Shown here: positions 35,554-45,154 of the stretch, one piece after another
Numbering within the stretch: the stretch's first letter is position 1
Layout of the letters: every line of letters starts with the position of its first letter
Source of the DNA: Macrococcus equipercicus
GTDB taxonomy: Bacteria; Bacillota; Bacilli; Staphylococcales; Staphylococcaceae
DNA: 64,000 bases
NCBI RefSeq assembly: GCF_004359525.2
Contig: NZ_SCWC02000001.1
Coordinates: 1-64,000, forward strand
Reading direction: 5' to 3'
Program-made: the position numbers and the translations under genes
Notes under the pieces: generated by a model
What the model was told of the DNA's origin: nothing
The model's input: only the letters and a program-made list of their open reading frames with translations
The model's database searches: none

Positions 35554-38500
35554 ATGATAAAAAAAGTAACAATATTCACCCTTATAGTCGTGTTGTTGAA
35601 TATGTTTATTGTAGATTATTTCCAGAAAGATGTTTCGGCTGATAGTACAACGCTCAAAACTGATCAGGCCGACGTTATACGAGTAGAGGAAAAAGGGGAA
35701 ATTAGTAATAAAGTGAACTGGAGCTTAATGATTAATGAGCGAGGTCAAAAACTGGATAACGACACTATCATTCTGACTTTAGCAGGACATCATAAAGTTA
35801 ACGAAGTAGAATTAGCACAAGCGTTAAATGCTAAAGGTATTGAACTCACAAAACCTGACGTGAATCAAAGTAAGTATGTACTGAAACTTAGTAAACTCGA
35901 TCAGCCGATCAGTATAGCAATGACTACTGAAACACTTGATGACAATACGAACTATACACTTTCATTGACAACGACCGTAGCAGGACAGAAAAAGCAGGCG
36001 AGCGACACCGTCTATCAGAAGATGGACGTGACAGGCAATATCGTCTATAAGAACGTGCCGGAAACAGTGACGAAGCCAGCAGTCGTCATCTCGCTGATCA
36101 ATAAAACTTCAGGTGCAATTGTTCAGCAGCAGACAATAAGTTCGAATGAAACGACTTATACTTTTAAAGATGTGAACAAGCTGAATGACGATAACCAGCT
36201 AGTTGAATATGAAGTTAAGACAGAGCCGCTTGGTAACTATAAGACGACGGTCAATCAATTCGATATCGAGCAGACTTACATGACGACTGAAGTCAAAGGG
36301 ACAGTGACCAATGAGACCGGTAAACCTTTGACGATTGAGTTTGTTAATCAGGCGACGAAAGAAGCGGTCGACTCAATGACAGTGGATAAAGATGCTGAAA
36401 CATATGTTGCCGACCAACTGCCTCTGAATGATGAACAAGGACAGAAAATTGCATACGAAGTAAGCGTTCCAGATGTTGAAGGATATGATAAAAAGATCAA
36501 TGACTACAACATAGCGCTGACGAAATCGGAAGAGCCGACAACAGAAGAGCCGACAACGGAGAAGTCAACGACAGAAGAAGCGACGACAGAAGAGCCGACG
36601 ACAGAAGAAGCGACGACGGAGAAGTCAACGACAGAAGAAGCGACGACGGAAGAAGCGACGACGGAAGAAGCGACGACGGAAGAAGCGACGACGGAAGAAG
36701 CGACGACGGAAGAAGCGACGACGGAAGAAGCGACGACGGAAGAAGCGACGACGGAAGAAGCGACGACAGAAGAAGCAATGACAGAAGAAACGACGACGGA
36801 AGAAGCAATGACAGAAGAAGCGACGACGGAGAAGTCAACGACCGAAGAGCCGGTAACAGAAGAGGCGGCGACAGAAGAAGCGACGACAGAAGAAGCGACG
36901 ACAGAAGAAGCGGCGACGGAAATGCCGGATGCAAAAAGCGCTTCTACTAATGTACCAGTCGTAAAAGCACCTGTAGAAGATTCTGTTGTTTATACACCAC
37001 CAAAAACTAAAACGTTCAGCTTAAGAACTTTTAGCCTGGCACCAACACTTGCACCAACAACGTTGGCTGCAGCTGCTACAAGTTATACACCGAGCGACTA
37101 TACGTATACAAGTAACACTTATACTTATGGCAGTAGTTTCTCAGCCACATTAACTGGTGTTATGGCTACTGATCAATCAAAGATAGACTGGACAATGACA
37201 ATTACAAATAAAACAGGATATATATATACTGCTAATTTGGAAAATATAGTTGTTAATAATTTACAATATATGACTTCTATGAATTTAAATAACACTTCTT
37301 ACAGTTATTCGAAGAGTCTTTCGATTACAAAAGGAAGTGCAAGTGCATATTCAAATAGTTTTTATTTATATCCAAACGATTCAACGTTTAAGTTTTCAAC
37401 ACCTATCACTAACCCAAATCAGTCCAGTTACTCAATAACTCTAGGGTCATTATATTCTTCAGGTGATTATCCTATGAATTTGACTGGCACGTTTACTTTA
37501 AATGCAAAGTCAGCAACGCCTACAGTGAAACCAGTGTCTATTTATGACACGTCAGTCAAAGGAACGGCAGCTCCGGGTGCTGTTGTTAAGGTGATGAATG
37601 GTACGACTGAACTTGGAACAGCTACTGCTGATAGTGCGGGGACTTATTCAGTAACTATTCCTAAGCAGTCAGCGGGGACAGTCTTGAGTGTTACTTCTAC
37701 GGAATCAAACAAACGGGTGAGTGATCCAACAAACGTTACGGTTAGTAGTTCGGTGCCGATTACTATAAATAACATTTATAGCGATCAGACGTATGTAACG
37801 GGAACAGCTGAACCAGGCGCTTTGGTTACTATTAAAAATTCAATGGGGACAGTGCTTGGCAGTACAAAAGCATCAACAGATGGATTATATTTCGTTGAAC
37901 TCTATCGTCCTTTAAGTGCAGGAACTGTCATTACTGCTGAAGCTGTTTCTACTAATGGTTCGAAAACAGCAACAACAACTGTACTTGCTGCTGATTCAAG
38001 TGGTACGCCTGGAACAGGAAAGGAAATCGTTGAACCTAGTCCTACCTATAAAGGACCAATATCTGATATGAGTTGGGATGAGAGAGGGTTATACCGCAAC
38101 CGGGTGCCGCAGCCTGTTGAATATAATGAATCGTTCCAATGGAAAGCAGCACAACCAACTGGAGCGACTAATGAATATGCCATTGATTTAAAAACCCAAG
38201 GGCGAGCAAGTGTCTCTCAAGAACCATTAGATATTGTTCTTGTTGTAGATAACTCTGGAAGTATGACTCAAACAGGGTCCAACGGAAAGACACGCTGGGT
38301 AAATATGAAAACCAATGTTAATGCGTTTATCGATGAAGTCACTAAAAATAATAGTACATCGAGCGTCAAAACAAGAATCGGTGTTGTTAACTTTGCCTCT
38401 ATTTTAGTAAGTACTCAAAATTTTTCTGAGAATGCCAGTACTATTAAAGCAGGAATTCCTACGTCCCCTGTGTCAGGAAATAATGCCGGTACATTTACTC

Positions 38501-40008
38501 AGATCGGTTTACGAGAAGGCAGAAATATGCTTGCTACTTCATCTAATAAAAAAGTGATGATTGTATTAACAGATGGAGCACCGACATTAAGTTATAGAGG
38601 TATAAAAGCAACTGGATCAGAAAATATTACTGAATTTGATAATTATGTTAAGGGTAGTGGTAGTTATTTCCAACTTAACAATACTATTGAATATGGTTAT
38701 GACCATGACTCTTATTACGCTGGTAGCTATGTGATTTCAAATCATGGCCAGCCAACTATCTCTGAGGCTAAACTCATTAAAGCTAACAATCCATCATTTA
38801 ATATATTTTCAGTTGGTTTGGATACTAAAGTAACATCAGCAGGTGCTACAGTGGCTGAAATGAACAAAGTTCTTACCAATATTGCATCAAAGCCGGAATA
38901 TGCGTATGCTACTGCTGATTCTTCATCTGAATTGTCTAAAGTATTATCAAATATTTCACAAAGTATTTCCAACAGTATCTCAAAAGGTGTCGTTACTGAC
39001 CCAATCGGCGCTATGTATGACCTGAATTTAGGAAGCAATAATGTATTCGATAGTTCTGACTATACATTAACAGCATCTGATCCTGCCCTGTTAAATGGTG
39101 TCACAGTAACATACGACACTGCTTCAAGGACTATTAAATTGAACGGATTAACTTTAGGTAAAGGCGAATGGGTCAACATCAACTATAAAGTCAAGCTGCG
39201 TGTGACTGATGACAACTTTGTTGAAAATCAGTGGTATCCAATGAATGGTACAACAACCTTGAAACCAACAGCAACTTCTACATTGTTAAGAGAATATCCC
39301 GTTCCTGAAGCAAGAGCTGCAAGTCCGGTATACAGTTTCACTTTCAATAAATTAAGTGATTCTAATACACCACTAGGCGGTGCTACTTTTGAACTGAAAG
39401 ATTCAACTGGAAAGATTATGACTCAGACTTCCAGTACAAACGGTCTGGTTAAATTCGATAACCTGAAAAAAGGGACGTATACATTAACCGAGACTGCAGC
39501 ACCGTCGAACTACAGTAAAGATCCAAAGACATATACGGTTGTTATTGCAAGTAACGGCGATATTAAAGTTGACAATGTACTTTACTCAGGCACAAATGTA
39601 TTCAAAGTCATCAATAAGAAGGTGCTCGGTTCTATTGAAGTTGTTAAACATCAAAGTGGTGATGAAAGCAAGTTGCTTGCTGGAGCTACTTTTGAACTGA
39701 GAGATTCGGCAGGTAAAGTAGTGACATTGACGACTGGCACAGATGGTAAGGCATTGTTCAGTGCATTGCCGCTTGGTAGTTACACACTTGTAGAAACAAA
39801 GGCGCCAGCTGGATACCAGCTGAAAACAACACCTGTGAAGATAGATGTGACATCTGCCACTAAAGTAGTTGTAAAGGTAGCGAACCAAAGTAATTCAGCA
39901 GTATTACCAAATACAGGTGGGCCAGGACCTTTGTGGTTTTCAATAATTGGCATCTTAGTCATTATAGCGTCACTATTTTCAAGGAAAAAATTTGCACATA
40001 TGAATTAA
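35554..40008 (+). CDS. VWA-domain LPXTG pilus tip adhesin
   Basis: 1484 residues from ATG 35554 (GGAGG just upstream; the ATG at 35542 precedes that site). Signal peptide 1 to about 28 (DVSA-DS). Order: beta-rich CnaB-like region (about 30-325), TEEAT repeats (about 325-460), low-complexity linker, a beta domain (about 510-660), two Ig-like modules with TAAPGAVVKV and TAEPGALVTI (about 660-820), VWA domain with MIDAS DNSGSM (about 895-1110), two SpaA/CnaB domains ending in E-box-type LTETAAPSNY and LVETKAPAGY (about 1260-1445), LPNTG, hydrophobic span and basic tail. This is the layout of ancillary tip pilins of Gram-positive pili. VWA and CnaB parts suggest host or matrix binding. First gene of tip-backbone-srtC-srtC. 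Confidence 0.88.
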   Translation: MIKKVTIFTLIVVLLNMFIVDYFQKDVSADSTTLKTDQADVIRVEEKGEISNKVNWSLMINERGQKLDNDTIILTLAGHHKVNEVELAQALNAKGIELTKPDVNQSKYVLKLSKLDQPISIAMTTETLDDNTNYTLSLTTTVAGQKKQASDTVYQKMDVTGNIVYKNVPETVTKPAVVISLINKTSGAIVQQQTISSNETTYTFKDVNKLNDDNQLVEYEVKTEPLGNYKTTVNQFDIEQTYMTTEVKGTVTNETGKPLTIEFVNQATKEAVDSMTVDKDAETYVADQLPLNDEQGQKIAYEVSVPDVEGYDKKINDYNIALTKSEEPTTEEPTTEKSTTEEATTEEPTTEEATTEKSTTEEATTEEATTEEATTEEATTEEATTEEATTEEATTEEATTEEATTEEAMTEETTTEEAMTEEATTEKSTTEEPVTEEAATEEATTEEATTEEAATEMPDAKSASTNVPVVKAPVEDSVVYTPPKTKTFSLRTFSLAPTLAPTTLAAAATSYTPSDYTYTSNTYTYGSSFSATLTGVMATDQSKIDWTMTITNKTGYIYTANLENIVVNNLQYMTSMNLNNTSYSYSKSLSITKGSASAYSNSFYLYPNDSTFKFSTPITNPNQSSYSITLGSLYSSGDYPMNLTGTFTLNAKSATPTVKPVSIYDTSVKGTAAPGAVVKVMNGTTELGTATADSAGTYSVTIPKQSAGTVLSVTSTESNKRVSDPTNVTVSSSVPITINNIYSDQTYVTGTAEPGALVTIKNSMGTVLGSTKASTDGLYFVELYRPLSAGTVITAEAVSTNGSKTATTTVLAADSSGTPGTGKEIVEPSPTYKGPISDMSWDERGLYRNRVPQPVEYNESFQWKAAQPTGATNEYAIDLKTQGRASVSQEPLDIVLVVDNSGSMTQTGSNGKTRWVNMKTNVNAFIDEVTKNNSTSSVKTRIGVVNFASILVSTQNFSENASTIKAGIPTSPVSGNNAGTFTQIGLREGRNMLATSSNKKVMIVLTDGAPTLSYRGIKATGSENITEFDNYVKGSGSYFQLNNTIEYGYDHDSYYAGSYVISNHGQPTISEAKLIKANNPSFNIFSVGLDTKVTSAGATVAEMNKVLTNIASKPEYAYATADSSSELSKVLSNISQSISNSISKGVVTDPIGAMYDLNLGSNNVFDSSDYTLTASDPALLNGVTVTYDTASRTIKLNGLTLGKGEWVNINYKVKLRVTDDNFVENQWYPMNGTTTLKPTATSTLLREYPVPEARAASPVYSFTFNKLSDSNTPLGGATFELKDSTGKIMTQTSSTNGLVKFDNLKKGTYTLTETAAPSNYSKDPKTYTVVIASNGDIKVDNVLYSGTNVFKVINKKVLGSIEVVKHQSGDESKLLAGATFELRDSAGKVVTLTTGTDGKALFSALPLGSYTLVETKAPAGYQLKTTPVKIDVTSATKVVVKVANQSNSAVLPNTGGPGPLWFSIIGILVIIASLFSRKKFAHMN
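36529..36930 (+). repeat. 15-bp minisatellite encoding TEEAT repeats
   Basis: Near-identical units of GAAGAAGCGACGACG (one TEEAT per 15 bases), with variants TEEPT, TEKST and TEEAM at the ends and a run of uniform copies in the middle (about 36640-36770). In frame throughout, so copy number can change without breaking the gene. Confidence 0.9.
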
Positions 40009-40060
40009 GCCGCATCTGCGGATTAATATAAATAAATTATAAAATTATTAGGAGGCATTT

Positions 40061-41554
40061 ATGTCAAAATTATTTAAGCGTTTGTCCCTGTTTTTAGTAT
40101 TAGCATTACTAGTAAGTATAGTAGCTCCGCTCGGTAAAGCATTCGCAGCAAGTCCTGCAACTAACTTGACTATTCACAAAGTGACCGGTTCATCAGAAAT
40201 AAGAGCAACCTATGATCAGTTAGTTAACGGTACAGCGCCAGCTGGTTCTCAACCAATCTCCAATATTTCATTTACTTACTGGAAAGTCACTCCGGAACAA
40301 TTAGCAACAATGAAAGCTGTACCTGGCAGCTTTGATACAGAGTCAGAAGTAACAGGATTAGCGGGAGCTAAATTAGGTACAACTGCTAAAACTTCAGCAA
40401 ATGGTACGACGACAGCTCCAAACTTAGCTGAAGGTTTCTACTGGTTCATTGAAGATGTAAGTACTGCAGTTAAAACATCAAACGCCGTTCCTTTCGGTCT
40501 TGAATTACCGATTACAAATGAAGCGGGTAATGGTTACATTACAGATTTACATGTATTCCCGAAAAATACATTACAAGACTTACCGACGATTGATAAAGAC
40601 GTCAAAGCAGATGGTACTAAATCAGCTTCATTTGCAGTAGGCGAATCTTTCAACTGGATCATCCAACCGTCAGTACCAAAAGGTATCAATGAGTATACTA
40701 AGTTTACTGTTACAGATACGATTGCTTCTCAATTAACATTTGCAGGAACTGATAAAGTCTATGTAGAAGTAAATGGAACTAAACTTGCAGCAGACAACTA
40801 CACTGTTTCTAATCCTGATGGCAAAGTAGTAATAGATTTCACTGATGCAGGCCGTCAGGCGTTAGCTGCTGCTGGAGATTCCGCTAAGCTGAACATTTTC
40901 ATTCCTACAGTCATCAATGACACAGCAGTCATGGGATTACCTATTCAAAATAATGCTACATTAACATTTGATAACGGTCATGGTACGACGACAGAGCCTG
41001 GTGGTCAGAATCCACCAGTGACACCGCCAACAGTACCGTCCACTGATACACCTATCGTTTACACTGGTGGTAAGAAGTTTGTTAAAACAAATGGCTCAGG
41101 TACTAATCTTGAAGGAGCTGTATTCGTTGTTAAAAATGCAGCCGGTAAATATTTAGTTCAAGATGCTAAGTTGAATACAACTTGGGTTGACAGCAAAGAT
41201 GCGGCAACAAAATTCACTTCTAAAAAAGATGGTTCATTCGAAGTGAAAGGACTATCTTACGGTACAGATGGTTCTAACAATAAAGGTGCAACTGACTATA
41301 CAATTGAAGAGGTAACAGCACCAGCAGACTATACATTACCGACTAATCCTGAAACATCATTCACAGTAAATGCAACATCTTACTATGCAGATCCTACTGC
41401 GGCTCAGTTAACTAGTGCTACACCTAAAGAAATCGTCAACAAAAAGACTGAAATCCCTAACACAGGTGGTATCGGTACAGTGATCTTCACTGTTGTAGGT
41501 CTTGCACTGATGTTACTTGCGTTCGTATTATTAAGAAGAAGACAACAAGCTTAA
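40061..41554 (+). CDS. SpaA-type backbone pilin
   Basis: 497 residues with signal peptide (cleavage near AFA-ASP, about 30). The pilin motif is ITDLHVFPKN (about residue 165), whose Lys would be joined to the sorting signal of the next subunit; Phe replaces the usual Tyr of YPKN. D2 domain with IDKDVKADG ... SFNWIIQPSVPKGI, a CnaB domain with E-box YTIEEVTAPADY (about 425), sorting signal IPNTGG, hydrophobic span and RRRQQA tail. These are the marks of a sortase C polymerised shaft subunit stabilised by isopeptide bonds. 52 bases after the tip gene; AGGAGG before the ATG. Confidence 0.9.
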   Translation: MSKLFKRLSLFLVLALLVSIVAPLGKAFAASPATNLTIHKVTGSSEIRATYDQLVNGTAPAGSQPISNISFTYWKVTPEQLATMKAVPGSFDTESEVTGLAGAKLGTTAKTSANGTTTAPNLAEGFYWFIEDVSTAVKTSNAVPFGLELPITNEAGNGYITDLHVFPKNTLQDLPTIDKDVKADGTKSASFAVGESFNWIIQPSVPKGINEYTKFTVTDTIASQLTFAGTDKVYVEVNGTKLAADNYTVSNPDGKVVIDFTDAGRQALAAAGDSAKLNIFIPTVINDTAVMGLPIQNNATLTFDNGHGTTTEPGGQNPPVTPPTVPSTDTPIVYTGGKKFVKTNGSGTNLEGAVFVVKNAAGKYLVQDAKLNTTWVDSKDAATKFTSKKDGSFEVKGLSYGTDGSNNKGATDYTIEEVTAPADYTLPTNPETSFTVNATSYYADPTAAQLTSATPKEIVNKKTEIPNTGGIGTVIFTVVGLALMLLAFVLLRRRQQA

Positions 41555-41572
41555 CATCATGCTATATAATAA

Positions 41573-41600
41573 TAAGGTAGACTTTAGTCTGCCTTATTTT
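41573..41600 (+). terminator. Hairpin terminator between pilin and sortase genes
   Basis: AAGGTAGAC pairs with GTCTGCCTT, then ATTTTTT. Likely leaky, giving more pilin than sortase mRNA. Confidence 0.6.
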
Positions 41601-41620
41601 TTATAAGGAGGAGAGTCATT

Positions 41621-42496
41621 TTGAGCTCCGAGAAAAAACAGAAAAAGAAAAAGAACAATCGTCTTTCTAATTTAATATTTGCCTTTATATTTCTTATTGG
41701 TCTTGGTATATTGATCTACCCGATGATCAGCGCTGTATACTATGATTATGAATCAGGGACTGAAGTGAACGACTTCAATAAAGAAGTGGAGTTATTGTCT
41801 GATAAGGAGATTGACGCACGGATTAACAGGGCGAAGGCCTATAATGAATCACTGAGCGGCAATGAAGTGCTGCACGACGCTTACAGCAAGGCAGAGGAAG
41901 CGGCGGGTAAGCGGGAGTATGCGAAGATGCTTGAAGTGCATGAGAAGATGGGGCACGTTGAGATTCCGAGGATTCATCAGGATCTGCCGCTGTTTGCGGG
42001 GACGACTGAACGGGTGCTGCAGGAAGGGCTCGGTCATCTGGAGAACACATCGCTGCCGGTCGGCGGTGAGTCGACGCATACGGTTATCACCGGTCACAGA
42101 GGTCTGCCGGACAAGAAGCTGTTCACGGATCTTGATAAGATGAAGATTGGCGATATGATCTACGTCCATAATATTCAGGGGGTTCTTGCCTATAAAGTGG
42201 ACCATATTGACGTGATCGAGCCGAGTGATTTCAGCAAGCTGAAGATTGTGAAAGGCAAGGACCAGCTGACACTGCTCACCTGCACGCCGTATATGATCAA
42301 CTCGCACCGTCTGATTGTCACCGGTCACCGCGTGCCGTATACGCCTGAAGAAGCGAAGAAACATGAGGCAGCACAGGAACCGTGGTGGTATAAATTTCTG
42401 AATGTCTACAGAAATTACTTGATTGGTCTTGCTGTAGCGCTTATCTTATACTTATTGTACCGTCTCTGGAATAAGCGGAAGAAGAAGGTAACGTAA
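41621..42496 (+). CDS. srtC: Class C sortase (pilus polymerase) 1
   Basis: 291 residues, TTG start at 41621 with AAGGAGGAG upstream. N-terminal membrane span (about 17-37) and second C-terminal span (about 265-283) followed by RKKKK, the two-anchor layout of class C sortases. Catalytic His in VITGHRGLP (about residue 155), Cys in TLLTCTPYM (about 218), Arg in SHRLIVTGHRV (about 226). Joins backbone pilins through the pilin-motif Lys. Overlaps the second sortase gene by one base. Confidence 0.9.
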   Translation: MSSEKKQKKKKNNRLSNLIFAFIFLIGLGILIYPMISAVYYDYESGTEVNDFNKEVELLSDKEIDARINRAKAYNESLSGNEVLHDAYSKAEEAAGKREYAKMLEVHEKMGHVEIPRIHQDLPLFAGTTERVLQEGLGHLENTSLPVGGESTHTVITGHRGLPDKKLFTDLDKMKIGDMIYVHNIQGVLAYKVDHIDVIEPSDFSKLKIVKGKDQLTLLTCTPYMINSHRLIVTGHRVPYTPEEAKKHEAAQEPWWYKFLNVYRNYLIGLAVALILYLLYRLWNKRKKKVT

Positions 42497-43320
42497 TGAA
42501 CAAGTGGCTTGCTGTCGTGCTGTTTTGCGCGGGGCTCTTTATCTGTCTCTATCCCCTCGCTGCGAAAGTGTACTATAACTATGATATGTCGCAGGAGTCT
42601 GACGCGCTGAATAAACATTTTCAGGTGGATTCCGACGACCAGAAGAATAGATATACGCAGTTTGAGCAGTACAACCGGCAGATGACGATGAACCAGACGA
42701 TTGAAGCGCCGGCAGTACAAGTGAAGAAGAATGACAGTGATGATGAGCAGATGATTTCCGATGACGTCATTGCGACAGTGAAGATTCCGAAGCTGAACTT
42801 ACATTACCCGGTATACGACAAAGCGACGCCGGAAAACTTGAACCGCGGTGTGTCACGTGTTGAAGGCACGAGCTATCCTGTCGGCGGCCGCTCGACAAAC
42901 AGCGTCCTTGCCGCGCACAGCTATTCGCCTTACCATGAGTGGTTCACGCATATTGACCGTCTGGAAAACGGCGACCAGGTGATCATCAATAACTTTAAAG
43001 AGACGTTGTACTATAAAGTGTATGACCGTGTGATTGTGACACCCGACAAAGTGGAAGCGATGGCAGTCAGGCAGGGGAAAGATGTCCTCACACTTCTCAC
43101 GTGTACACCGTCAGGAGCAGAGCGCCTGCTCATCTATGCCGAGCGGACGACGAAAGACGGGAAGAAAGTGACGCCGCAGCCGGTCCTGCCGCAGCCTATG
43201 GTCGAGAAATCGATATGGGAGAAGATGAAAGTATTATCGGATTCCTGGGTTGTCATTGCTGCTGCAGCCTTATTATCTTTCTTATTCATTGTTATGCTGA
43301 TTCGCCAGAAAGAAAGCTGA
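42496..43320 (+). CDS. srtC: Class C-like sortase 2
   Basis: 274 residues, two membrane anchors (about 5-22 and 250-268). Catalytic His in VLAAHSYSPYHEWFTH (about 137), Cys in TLLTCTPSGA (about 198), Arg in ERLLIYAERT (about 204). The class C TCTPY reads TCTPS and the HRG after the His is replaced by HSY, so substrate use may differ from sortase 1, for instance adding the tip protein or attaching the fibre to the wall. Coupled to sortase 1 (TAATG). Confidence 0.86.
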   Translation: MNKWLAVVLFCAGLFICLYPLAAKVYYNYDMSQESDALNKHFQVDSDDQKNRYTQFEQYNRQMTMNQTIEAPAVQVKKNDSDDEQMISDDVIATVKIPKLNLHYPVYDKATPENLNRGVSRVEGTSYPVGGRSTNSVLAAHSYSPYHEWFTHIDRLENGDQVIINNFKETLYYKVYDRVIVTPDKVEAMAVRQGKDVLTLLTCTPSGAERLLIYAERTTKDGKKVTPQPVLPQPMVEKSIWEKMKVLSDSWVVIAAAALLSFLFIVMLIRQKES

Positions 43321-43352
43321 AAACCGTTCCTTGCGAGGGACGGTTTTTTGTT
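43321..43352 (+). terminator. Terminator of the pilus operon
   Basis: AACCGTTCC-TTGCGA-GGGACGGTT followed by TTTT; begins at the sortase 2 stop. Confidence 0.85.
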
Positions 43353-43503
43353 TTTCTTCCTATTTAATAAGAACATTCTATGTAACCGCGTACATTTTTC
43401 GCGAGAAAGTTGGTTGTTTCCCTATTGATTTCTCTGTAAAAGGTCTATAATAAAAGTCAAAGGGTTTAAGCATGTGATATTTATTTTGGGAGGCAACGGG
43501 GTT

Positions 43504-45018
43504 ATGAATTTTGTTAACAGCAGTTCTGCTAAAACTGACGTCATCTTAATCGGCGGCGGAATTATGAGTGCAACACTCGGTGTATTATTGAAAGAATTGA
43601 AGCCTGATCTTAACATTAAAATGTTCGAGCAGCTCGGTGAGCCGGCTCTTGAAAGTTCCAATGCATGGAATAACGCAGGAACTGGTCACTCAGCACTGTG
43701 CGAACTTAACTATACGACTGAATCAGCTGACGGCAATATCGATGTCAGTAAAGCACTGGACATTAATGAACAGTTCCAGCTGTCTAAACAGTTCTGGACG
43801 CATTTAGTGAAGACAGGAAAGCTGAAAAATCCTGAGAACTTCATTAAGACAGTACCGCACATGAGCTTTGTGGAAGGCGCGGACAACATCGATTTCTTGA
43901 AGCGCCGTCTTGCTGCGCTACAGGACAATCCACTGTTCCGCGGCATGGAGATCTCTGAAGACCATGCCGTCTTGAAAGAATGGGTGCCGCTCATGATGGA
44001 AGGCCGTGATCCGTCAGACAAAATCGCGATCACGAAGATGGATTCAGGGACAGATATTAACTTCGGCCGGCTGACGGTTGATCTCTTCAATCTACTGGCT
44101 GAGCAGGGCGTTGAACTGAACTACAACCACGCGGTGAAAGACTTGAAACGCGACGGGCGCGGCTGGAAAGTGAAAGTGCATAACGCCGGCAGCGGTAAGA
44201 CAGAAGAGCATACAGCGCGCTTCGTCTTCATCGGTGCAGGCGGTTACAGTCTGCCATTACTGCAGAAGACCAACATTCCGGAATCCAAGCACGTCGGCGG
44301 GTTCCCGGTCAGCGGCTTGTTCTTAGTGTGCAACAATGAAGAAGTCATCAACAAACATCTCGCGAAAGTGTACGGCAAAGCAAAAGTCGGCGCGCCGCCG
44401 ATGTCTGTGCCGCATTTAGATACGCGTTACATCGACGGTAAGCGCTCACTGCTATTCGGACCGTATGCCGGCTTCTCGCCGAAGTTCCTGAAAGAAGGGT
44501 CATACTTCGACTTGATCGGCTCAGTGAAGCCGAATAACGTGCTGACGATGCTGTCTGCCGGCGCGAAGGAAATGAAGCTGACGCAGTATTTGATCAGCCA
44601 GGTCATCCAGTCGCACGAAGACCGTATGGCAGAACTGCGTGAATTCGTTCCTGAGGCGAAGTCAGAAGACTGGGAGATTGTTGTTGCCGGTCAGCGCGTG
44701 CAGGTCATTAAAGATACGGACAAAGGAAAAGGCACGCTGCAGTTCGGTACAGAAGTCATCAGTGCTGAAGACGGCTCGATTGCGGCACTGCTCGGTGCGT
44801 CACCAGGTGCCTCTACAGCTGTTCATGTCATGCTGAATGTACTGGACAAATGCTTCAAGGACTACATGGCTGAATGGCAACCGAAAATTCAAGAGATGGT
44901 GCCGTCTTACGGTCAGCAGCTGGGCGACAATGAAGAACTGTTCAGTAAAGTGAACGAAGAGACGTCAGCAGTTCTGAACCTCGTTAAGAAGAAAGAAACA
45001 GTCAGTCAAGAAGTATAA
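43504..45018 (+). CDS. mqo: Malate:quinone oxidoreductase
   Basis: 504 residues from ATG 43504 (GGGAGG upstream; the frame from 43474 lacks a site). FAD loop [38 protein letters not shown] and [13 protein letters not shown] are Mqo landmarks, as are ELREFVPEA and [10 protein letters not shown] near the C-terminus. Peripheral membrane enzyme that oxidises malate to oxaloacetate and passes electrons to menaquinone, part of the TCA cycle and respiratory chain. Monocistronic with its own terminator. Confidence 0.94.
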   Translation: MNFVNSSSAKTDVILIGGGIMSATLGVLLKELKPDLNIKMFEQLGEPALESSNAWNNAGTGHSALCELNYTTESADGNIDVSKALDINEQFQLSKQFWTHLVKTGKLKNPENFIKTVPHMSFVEGADNIDFLKRRLAALQDNPLFRGMEISEDHAVLKEWVPLMMEGRDPSDKIAITKMDSGTDINFGRLTVDLFNLLAEQGVELNYNHAVKDLKRDGRGWKVKVHNAGSGKTEEHTARFVFIGAGGYSLPLLQKTNIPESKHVGGFPVSGLFLVCNNEEVINKHLAKVYGKAKVGAPPMSVPHLDTRYIDGKRSLLFGPYAGFSPKFLKEGSYFDLIGSVKPNNVLTMLSAGAKEMKLTQYLISQVIQSHEDRMAELREFVPEAKSEDWEIVVAGQRVQVIKDTDKGKGTLQFGTEVISAEDGSIAALLGASPGASTAVHVMLNVLDKCFKDYMAEWQPKIQEMVPSYGQQLGDNEELFSKVNEETSAVLNLVKKKETVSQEV

Positions 45019-45020
45019 TA

Positions 45021-45061
45021 TAAACAAACGGGATGTCATGACTGGTATCCCGTTTGTTATG
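45021..45061 (+). terminator. Terminator of mqo
   Basis: AACAAACGGGAT ... ATCCCGTTTGTT followed by ATGTTTGTAATTTTT. Confidence 0.75.
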
Positions 45062-45154
45062 TTTGTAATTTTTCTGTAAAAGCTGCCGGAAAGAGTAGTC
45101 AAATGGCATGATGATTTATATAATTTAGTCCATACAATATAATAGGAGCTGCTC

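Noticed and set aside
36497-36934. 145-residue reverse-strand ORF, almost all Leu/Ser/Pro
   Set aside because: It is the antisense of the TEEAT minisatellite; the open frame is a by-product of the repeat.
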